51,879 nucleotides of DNA, taken from assembly GCA_016841945.1 (NCBI GenBank), contig JAENYC010000027.1, positions 1 through 51,879 of the forward strand, in the 5' to 3' direction. The stretch comes from Haloplasma contractile. Its GTDB lineage: Bacteria; Bacillota_I; Bacilli_A; Haloplasmatales; Haloplasmataceae. The translations under genes and the position numbers were made by a program. Below, in pieces: positions 47,701 to 51,879 of the stretch (its first letter is position 1; each line of letters begins with the position of its first letter). A model generated the notes under the pieces. That model had not been told where the DNA came from. It saw only the letters and a program-made list of their open reading frames with translations, and searched no databases.

Positions 47701-49104
47701 CATACGTATGGTAGTACTTATTCTATGGATTATACGCCAATTACCAACGTAGATTACAATACTCTATCAATCAGTGATCCTACAAATCAAGCGTATGAAA
47801 CAGAATATCAAACATTTGTTTATCAAAATTACTTGCAATTACCAAGGGAAACAAGAGAAGCATTATTACGAATAGCTTCTGAAAATGGATTGGATCCATC
47901 TAGTCCGACAATTATCGAAGATGTTCAAAACTATATTAAAAGTGCGGGAGTTTACAACAAAGCATATGACCCTATCCCAAATAATGTAGATGTGGCATTA
48001 TACTTCCTTGAAGAATCACGTGAAGGTATTTGTCAACACTTTGCAACTGCTGGTGTTGTAATGTACCGTTCAATGGGTATACCAGCGCGATATGCAACAG
48101 GCTTTGTTGCACAATCAAGCGCAGATAATTGGGTAGGAATAACCACAAATCAAGCCCACGCTTGGGTTGAAATCTATATTGATGGATTTGGATGGGTACC
48201 TATTGAAGTGACTGCTCCAGATCTTGGAGATGGTTCGGATGATGGATTCGGATCAGAACCTAGTAATGATACAGGAAGCACTAGTGGAGATGAGACATCA
48301 AGTAATCTAATCCAACTCGACATCATCTCTGGAAATGATTCAAAAGTATACGATGGAACACCACTAACGAACTCATTCTATTATTCTATTGGTTCTTTAC
48401 AAACAGGACATACTTTAACTGTGAATGTGACTGGTACCATTACCTTAGTGGGAGAAACTCAAAATACATTTACCTACACGATTGAAGATCAAAATGGTAA
48501 TGATGTTAGTGATCAATACAACGTAAATTCAATATATGGATCACTCGTCGTCGCTCCAAGCAATGATTTAGAAATTATTGAGTTCCAAGTATACGATATA
48601 ACAACCGTATACAACGGACAAGTAATAAAACATAGTGACACAGATTACTGGATACCTTCTCAAAACCTTCCGGCAAATTACACCGTTATATTAGACATTG
48701 TTGGAAGTATTACAGATGTGGGTAAAAAAATTACCTATATTAATCCAGCATCCGTTGTGATACTTGATGAAAATCAAATCGATGTAACGGGTAATTATAA
48801 TATTGTCACATATGAAGGATCTATTACCGTAAAAGAACGTAGTATAAGTGTCACTTCATTCTCAGCTAGAAAAGATTATGATGGACAACCACTAACCTCG
48901 GATGTCTACTATATTTCACAGGGTTCACTTGCCGAAGGAGATGAAATCACAGTGAACATTACCGGTTCTATAACTGATCCAGGATTTGCCGCAAACACCA
49001 TTGAATCAATCACCATTGTGAATGCCAATGGAGACGACGTTACTAGTAATTATGACATTGATGAAATCGAAGGTACACTAATCGTGGATGCAGTTGGAAG
49101 CTAA
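41704..49104 (+). CDS. Giant surface protein with MBG/YDG-type repeats and transglutaminase-like domain (2466 aa), cluster gene 6
   Basis: An Arg-rich cytoplasmic tail (residues 1-22), one membrane segment (about 24-44) and a short Ig-like domain are followed by about 20 repeats of 84 residues with K-V-Y-D-G-T cores. Repeats 5 to 17 fall into two kinds, YDGTALFNENY (A) and YDGTELTSDV (B), in the order ABBAABBBBAAAB, and are nearly identical in DNA. The transglutaminase-like domain (about 1910-2175) has Cys2110 (GICQHFA), His2152 (AHAWVEIY) and Glu2168 (WVPIEVT). It opens with IIYLRDKSYGDYNKQGW, as in the paralogue. A Ser/Gly/Asp-rich linker and three repeats end the chain without a sorting signal. 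It is a length-expanded paralogue of the 36618 product and probably works with it at the cell surface. Confidence 0.85.
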   Translation: MLYERYERRVRRNVLILRKIYKYRFLLITLASIVFLSLSGFAVTKGMIYEVSVPSSYVYSEDVNFSSKAMFSPVTYRYRQVGETTWVNEKPTTVGEYEVEIKTKQLLGGENTKVVGFTIEPKNVTLDIQSSSVVFGENPIIEAELSEGDYIDDVQFSYENLSQTESVAKVESITIKDSLGNDVTESYDFKNTSFTIQYIPRPITVSLLDITDIYKGVVLTSNDFEITEGSLVEGNIIEITSNGSQLEVGSSLNTILTATILDNGVDVTSNYDITFEDGSLEVTTRPITIQTSSDTTTYDGTPFSNLNFEIIEGSIVATHRINVISNTSITNVGTTDNILSVEILDESGQNVTSNYDITYVYGELEVTIRQITIESTSDTKVYDGTPLFNSDYTITEGSLGDGHTIKVTSNVDITTVGTLDNELTVQILDSNDNDVSSNYELTYVYGQLDVIKRPITIQTNSETKVYDGDLLSNKNYVVSEGTLVTGDVVNITDYTDITNVGEVNNVLIAEILDSNSSSVTDNYDITYEYGSLEVTERPITIQTDSDSKIYDGTALFNENYTITLGTLVTGDTINVTDNTDITNVGIVDNVLNFKILDSDLIDVTSNYNITYEHGSLEITVRQIIIKPEDASKVYDGTELTSDVTEIISGALVNGHTITITTSGNQTNVGTSTNSILTVIIDDGGTDVTSNYNIIYEDGSLEVTARPITIKPEDVTKVYDGTELTSDVTEVTSGTLVNGHTITITTSGSQTNVGTSTNSILTVTIDDGGTDVTSNYDITFIDGSLEVTPRPISVQTNSDTKVYDGTALFNENYTITLGTLVTGDNINVIDNTDITNVGVVDNVLTLEILDSLLNDVTSNYNITFDNGTLEVTPRPISVQTNSDTKVYDGTALFNENYTITLGTLVTGDNINVIDNTDITNVGVVDNVLTIEILDSELIDVTSNYNITYEHGSLEITVRQIIIKPEDASKVYDGTELTSDVTEIISGALVNGHTITITTSGNQTNVGTSTNSILTVTINDGGTDVTSNYDITYVDGSLEVTARPITIKPEDATKVYDGTELTSDVTEITSGALVNGHTIDITTSGSQLNVGTSTNSILTVTINDGGTDVTSNYDITYVDGSLEVTARPITIKPEDATKVYDGTELTSDIAEVTSGALVNGHTITITTSGNQTNVGTSTNSILTVTINDGGTDVTSNYDITYVDGSLEVTPRPITIKPEDATKVYDGTELTSDVTEVTSGTLVNGHTITITTSGSQTNVGTSTNSILTVTIDDGGTDVTSNYDITFIDGSLEVTPRPISVQTNSETKVYDGTALFNENYIITLGTLVTGDTIDVTDNTDITNVGVVDNVLTLEILDSLLNDVTSNYNITFVNGTLEVTPRSISVQTNSETKVYDGTALFNENYIITLGTLVTGDTIDVTDNTDITNVGVVDNVLTLEILNSELIDVTRNYNITFDYGTLEVTPRPISIQTNSDSKVYDGTALFNENYTITSGTLVGGDTINVIDNTDIINVGVVDNVLTLEILDSELIDVTSNYNITYENGSLEVTVRPITIKPEDATKVYDGTELISDVAEVISGALVNGHTIDITTSGSQLNVGTSTNNILTAIVFDGTNDVTSNYDITYEDGSLEVTPRPITIQTDNDSKIYDGTPLSNANYTITSGTLVAGDVINVVTKTELTIVDVVDNVLSVEIETATATDVTSNYVITYEYGFLEVTPRTIVISTPGATKVYDGTPLTNDNWELTEGSLVLDHELTVTVTGTITEVGLTRNDFTYEIKDASSNDVSLYYIVKENTGILEVEREKTLLVIQSNSDSKLYDGTPLTNSEWILFEGELLPNHTLDVVLTGTITNVGTTDNTFTYVVLDENDVDVTTEFYDVQVSYGELTILENNDNGANNEDSTNISNEGSLDDGPPQTVLEIYSEIDDIIYLRDKSYGDYNKQGWNVPIVYVSPYNVTPLLFPSIAINSTLNTYELQVRALQTGLSYYLPYYSSNGFYNNYNDVYVNHTYGSTYSMDYTPITNVDYNTLSISDPTNQAYETEYQTFVYQNYLQLPRETREALLRIASENGLDPSSPTIIEDVQNYIKSAGVYNKAYDPIPNNVDVALYFLEESREGICQHFATAGVVMYRSMGIPARYATGFVAQSSADNWVGITTNQAHAWVEIYIDGFGWVPIEVTAPDLGDGSDDGFGSEPSNDTGSTSGDETSSNLIQLDIISGNDSKVYDGTPLTNSFYYSIGSLQTGHTLTVNVTGTITLVGETQNTFTYTIEDQNGNDVSDQYNVNSIYGSLVVAPSNDLEIIEFQVYDITTVYNGQVIKHSDTDYWIPSQNLPANYTVILDIVGSITDVGKKITYINPASVVILDENQIDVTGNYNIVTYEGSITVKERSISVTSFSARKDYDGQPLTSDVYYISQGSLAEGDEITVNITGSITDPGFAANTIESITIVNANGDDVTSNYDIDEIEGTLIVDAVGS
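43312..46610 (+). repeat. Tandem 252-bp repeats inside the 2466-aa gene
   Basis: Thirteen in-frame units of exactly 252 bp (for example TATATGAT at 43601 and again at 43853) with long stretches of identical DNA. Units 8 and 9 share about 170 identical bases. Larger blocks are also duplicated: the junction reading EITVRQIIIKPEDASKVYDG occurs at both about 43550 and 44570. This array should expand and contract by recombination and is prone to assembly collapse. Confidence 0.9.
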
Positions 49105-49124
49105 CTGAACGAAAGGATGATTAT

Positions 49125-49493
49125 ATGAAATTTTATAGATGTACAGAGTGTGATCAAATACACATAAAGTTAATTGATCAAAACAACGATATGACATGTT
49201 GTAATGCACCAACAGAAGAGCTTGTTGAAAACAATTTTCCTGATGAAGCACGAAATCATGTCCCTAAAATCAGAAAAATTGGAAATTTCGTTACAATAAC
49301 AATCGACAACAATCATCCAATGGTTGATATCCATCACATTGAATTTATTTGTATGGAAACTAATAAAGGTTTCAAGTACAAAAAACTAAACATAAATCAA
49401 GAACCAAAAGTGCAGTTTATCCTGGCAAATGATGAAGAAATAACAAACGTATACCTTTACTGTAACCTGCACTCATTATGGAGTTTACACTAA
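49125..49493 (+). CDS. dfx: Desulfoferrodoxin (superoxide reductase), cluster gene 7
   Basis: 122 aa, cytoplasmic. It keeps both metal sites of two-iron desulfoferrodoxin: the rubredoxin-like centre with Cys6, Cys9, Cys25, Cys26 (RCTEC, TCCN), and the catalytic Fe(His)4Cys centre with His45, His64, His70, Cys113 and His116 (NHVP, HPMVDIHH, YCNLH). The enzyme reduces superoxide to peroxide without making oxygen, typical of anaerobes. The Glu-Lys normally just before the first catalytic His is replaced (ARNH), which may alter the rate. It begins 20 bases after the giant gene, with GAAAGGATG before the ATG, so it is probably co-transcribed. A terminator follows. Confidence 0.88.
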   Translation: MKFYRCTECDQIHIKLIDQNNDMTCCNAPTEELVENNFPDEARNHVPKIRKIGNFVTITIDNNHPMVDIHHIEFICMETNKGFKYKKLNINQEPKVQFILANDEEITNVYLYCNLHSLWSLH

Positions 49494-49596
49494 AACGAGG
49501 GAAACTAAATAAATGGTTGAAGATAAATTATGAGTAAGTTAGGATTTTTAGTATTGAAGTTGAAGACTTTCCTGAAATACAATAAAATGCATATTG

Positions 49597-49625
49597 AAAA
49601 GACCGATTCAATCGGTCTTTTTTTT
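49597..49625 (+). terminator. Rho-independent terminator of the cluster
   Basis: AAAAGACCGAT and ATCGGTCTTTT form an 11-bp stem with loop TCA, followed by a long T-run. It ends transcription after the desulfoferrodoxin gene. Nothing else is visible in 49494-49596. Confidence 0.92.
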
Positions 49626-49640
49626 CTGAATTGTATTAAA

Positions 49641-49676
49641 AAAAGATGGCCCTATTCACTACAGAAACCATCTTTT
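49641..49676 (-). terminator. Terminator of the AraC-type gene
   Basis: AAAAGATGG (49641-49649) and CCATCTTTT (49668-49676) pair. Read on the minus strand the stem is followed by a T-run (complement of the A-run at about 49638-49644). Confidence 0.7.
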
Positions 49677-49693
49677 AGCATAATAAATTAAAA

Positions 49694-50611
49694 TTAAATC
49701 ATTATGGCATCAATATATTGTTTTGGTGACATAGAGTAATATTTTTTAAAAACTGAACTGAAATAATATTGATTTGAAAACCCAAGAATATCTGATATTT
49801 CTTTAATTGAATAATTGGTAGTAATCATTAAATATTCAGCTCTTTTTAATTTCTGCATTTGAAGAAAATTATTAGGAGTTATTGCCATTACCTTAGAAAA
49901 GGCTTTATATAACGAAGATTCGCTTATATGAAGATTTAAATATATATCTTGAATAGTAATATTATTTTCAATATTATTTTCAATATATTTTACACTTTGA
50001 TTAATAATATCTTCTTCAATAGAAGAGGATATATTATGGTCAATAGTGAGTTTCTTTGTAGATATTAGATTTCGATTAATATGCAATAGAATTTGTTTTA
50101 ATAGTATTTCAAATTGAGCTATATATCCTGGTTTTTTTGTTTTCATTTCCGACTCTAATTGGTGATATAATTTTATTAATTCAGTATCATTAGCGACTTT
50201 AATTAAATAATCATGAGAATTATTATATAATATATTTGTAAAATGGTTTTGCTTATAAATAGGATATATATCGAAATGTATCCAATAATTATCATGCGGG
50301 TTATCTAATGATGACTGAATTTTATGTTTAGTAAAAGGTGGTATTAATATGATATCTCCTTTGTGACATTCATATTCTTTTGTGGTAAATGTTACATAAC
50401 TGATACCATCAACAAAATAAATGAGTTCAAAATCACTAATTACTCGATAATCGCAACCAACAACACCTGTTTGGTGATCAAAGGCATGTGGTTTAAATCT
50501 ATATTGTTGAAAATGTCTAGATAAATTATCTTTTTCTAAATCATTTGTAATTGTAAATAAATTATAACTTCTTTTCATTTGTAATATCACTATCCAGTTA
50601 AATCCTATCAT
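49694..50611 (-). CDS. AraC-family transcriptional regulator
   Basis: 305 aa if begun at 50611, or 294 aa from the Met at 50578 (MKRSYNLF). No clear ribosome binding site decides between them. The N-terminal cupin-like sensor part (about residues 40-110: CHKGDIILIPPFTKHKI) is followed by a C-terminal pair of helix-turn-helix motifs (about 205-300: IQDIYLNLHISESSLYKAF and IKEISDILGFSNQYYFSSVF, then KKYYSMSPKQY). These proteins sense a small molecule, often a sugar, and activate nearby promoters. It is divergent from the URO-D-like gene, its probable target. Confidence 0.88.
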   Translation of the reverse strand: MIGFNWIVILQMKRSYNLFTITNDLEKDNLSRHFQQYRFKPHAFDHQTGVVGCDYRVISDFELIYFVDGISYVTFTTKEYECHKGDIILIPPFTKHKIQSSLDNPHDNYWIHFDIYPIYKQNHFTNILYNNSHDYLIKVANDTELIKLYHQLESEMKTKKPGYIAQFEILLKQILLHINRNLISTKKLTIDHNISSSIEEDIINQSVKYIENNIENNITIQDIYLNLHISESSLYKAFSKVMAITPNNFLQMQKLKRAEYLMITTNYSIKEISDILGFSNQYYFSSVFKKYYSMSPKQYIDAIMI

Positions 50612-50739
50612 ATAATTTTAAACGATTCAATTAAATAATATACAATTTTTGATATCCTTTCTACAGTATTTTATATTCTCATATAAAGTTATTTCTTATA
50701 TAATAATAAATAATATTAAATATATATTGGAGGGAAAAT
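50612..50739. promoter_or_regulatory. Divergent intergenic control region
   Basis: 128 very AT-rich bases between the AraC-type gene and the URO-D-like gene. TATAAT at 50699-50704 lies a suitable distance before the 50740 start, but no good -35 is present. This is the pattern expected for an activator-dependent promoter. Confidence 0.4.
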
Positions 50740-51825
50740 ATGAGTATTGATTTTGATAAAGACCGTTGGGAAATCGTAAAAAAAAATTATTCTCGATTTT
50801 GGGATAAAACGTTAGATAGGCCTTTAATCCCCGTAATACTTTATGGCAAAGAACCAAATAGACCAAAACCAAATATCCCATTATTAACTCAAGCTAATTG
50901 TCATGACTTAAGTGTACCAGCAAAAGATATAATAGATAGAATTGATTATGAATTATCTAAATTTACATATTTAGGAGATAGTTTTCCTTATTTTAATATG
51001 GATTGTTTTGGACCAGGAGTTGTCGCTGCCTTTTTAGGCGCAAAACTAGATAATTCGTCGGGAAGAGTTTGGTTTTACCCAAATGAAATTATTCCTATCA
51101 AAGATCTCCATTTTGAATTTGATGGAGAAAATGTTTGGTTTAATAGAATTATTGAAATATATGAAGCAGGTATGAAATATTGGCAAGGAAAGGTAATAAT
51201 GGGGATGCCTGATTTAGGTGGTATTCTTGATATACTCGCAATATTTAGAACATCTGAAAATTTATTAATTGATTTTTATGATGAGCCAGATGAAGTTAAA
51301 AGATTAACTATGGAAATCCATAATTTATGGCTACAGTATTATAATAAGTTTAATGAAGTTCTCCAACCGGTTAATCCAGGATATACAGATTGGTCAATTA
51401 TCTATAGTGATAAACCTAGTTATATACCACAAAGTGATATTAGTTATATGATTAGTACTGATATGTTTGATAATTTTGCCAGACCACAACTTGAACTATT
51501 AAGCAAAACGTTACCCCGAACAATTTATCATATGGATGGTATTGGTCAATTAAATCATATTGACTCTATTCTCTCAATAGAAGAATTAGATGCAGTTCAA
51601 TGGGTACCTGGTGCTGGAAAACCAAAACAAGATAAATGGCCTGAAGTACTAAAAAAAATACTTGCCTCAGCGAAAAATACCCAACTTCTTGATGGATTAA
51701 CATGTTTAGAAAATGTTGTTAAAGATATTGGTATTAAAAAGGGTATTCATAATACTCCAATTTTTGATAATATTTCTCAAAAAGATGATTATATAAGAGA
51801 ATTAAGTAAATATGGAATATATTGA
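50740..51825 (+). CDS. Uroporphyrinogen-decarboxylase-superfamily protein
   Basis: 361 aa behind TTGGAGGG. The fold signature is that of the URO-D/methyltransferase superfamily (MtaA/MtbA-like): MGMPDLGGILDILAIFRTSE in the middle, then YHMDGIGQLNHIDSILSIEE and LDAVQWVPGAGKP in the C-terminal half. Many members of this branch lie beside AraC regulators and sugar genes rather than heme genes, and their reaction is not established. No corrinoid protein is encoded here, so a methyltransferase role is not supported by context. The gene appears complete, and the last 54 bases of the window show no further gene. Confidence 0.75.
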   Translation: MSIDFDKDRWEIVKKNYSRFWDKTLDRPLIPVILYGKEPNRPKPNIPLLTQANCHDLSVPAKDIIDRIDYELSKFTYLGDSFPYFNMDCFGPGVVAAFLGAKLDNSSGRVWFYPNEIIPIKDLHFEFDGENVWFNRIIEIYEAGMKYWQGKVIMGMPDLGGILDILAIFRTSENLLIDFYDEPDEVKRLTMEIHNLWLQYYNKFNEVLQPVNPGYTDWSIIYSDKPSYIPQSDISYMISTDMFDNFARPQLELLSKTLPRTIYHMDGIGQLNHIDSILSIEELDAVQWVPGAGKPKQDKWPEVLKKILASAKNTQLLDGLTCLENVVKDIGIKKGIHNTPIFDNISQKDDYIRELSKYGIY

Positions 51826-51879
51826 ACCCCATGTGTTAGGATAGTTGTCATAGAGCTCTATAAATAGTATAGTTAAGAT

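Overview
The window is AT-rich Bacillota-type DNA. Ribosome binding sites are strong (GGAGG-like), lipoprotein signal peptides are numerous, and TGA is a normal stop (it ends the genes at 23378 and 35105), so this is not the Mycoplasma code. The gene style fits a Mollicutes-affiliated or Erysipelotrichia/Haloplasma/Izemoplasma-like lineage. That placement is an inference from content, not a phylogenetic result.

Layout. (1) 56-5716: a decayed IS21-family element. Its istA is frameshifted, and its istB is split exactly in the P-loop by a 3.5-kb element carrying three overlapping tyrosine recombinase genes (a 'recombinase-in-trio' type element) with 35-bp perfect terminal inverted repeats. (2) 5717-6459: remnants of two broken genes, the second with the start of an FRG domain. 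(3) 6380-25404: a carbohydrate-utilisation locus. It has a DUF4886/SGNH lipoprotein, a 1290-aa GH123/DUF4091-like multimodular lipoprotein, a cytoplasmic GH2 enzyme, two GH43 lipoproteins, two binding-module lipoproteins, a sugar ABC transporter (binding protein plus two permeases, no ATPase) and a LacI-type regulator. A 14-bp palindrome, GGTTAACGTTAACC, recurs in the control regions and is the probable operator of that regulator. (4) 25411-26160: an IS200-type insertion sequence. (5) 26403-30341: a 5'-truncated, frameshifted YD-repeat/RHS polymorphic toxin gene with a small candidate immunity gene.

(6) 30755-49493: the most unusual part, a probable operon of seven genes. In order they are: a degenerate AAA-type protein without Walker motifs; a membrane-anchored McrB-like AAA+ ATPase; a DUF2357-like protein with a long coiled coil in place of a nuclease; a second membrane-anchored ATPase whose AAA module is almost identical in DNA to the first; two giant N-terminally anchored surface proteins (1676 and 2466 aa) built of MBG/YDG-type repeats with an embedded transglutaminase-like domain; and a desulfoferrodoxin-type superoxide reductase. 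My working idea is that cytoplasmic AAA+ machines at the membrane control the assembly or activity of transglutaminase-bearing extracellular fibres. It would be a McrB-like counterpart of the known MoxR/transglutaminase associations. This is an inference.

(7) 49694-51825: a divergent pair, an AraC-type regulator and a uroporphyrinogen-decarboxylase-superfamily protein. No tRNA, rRNA or CRISPR array was seen.
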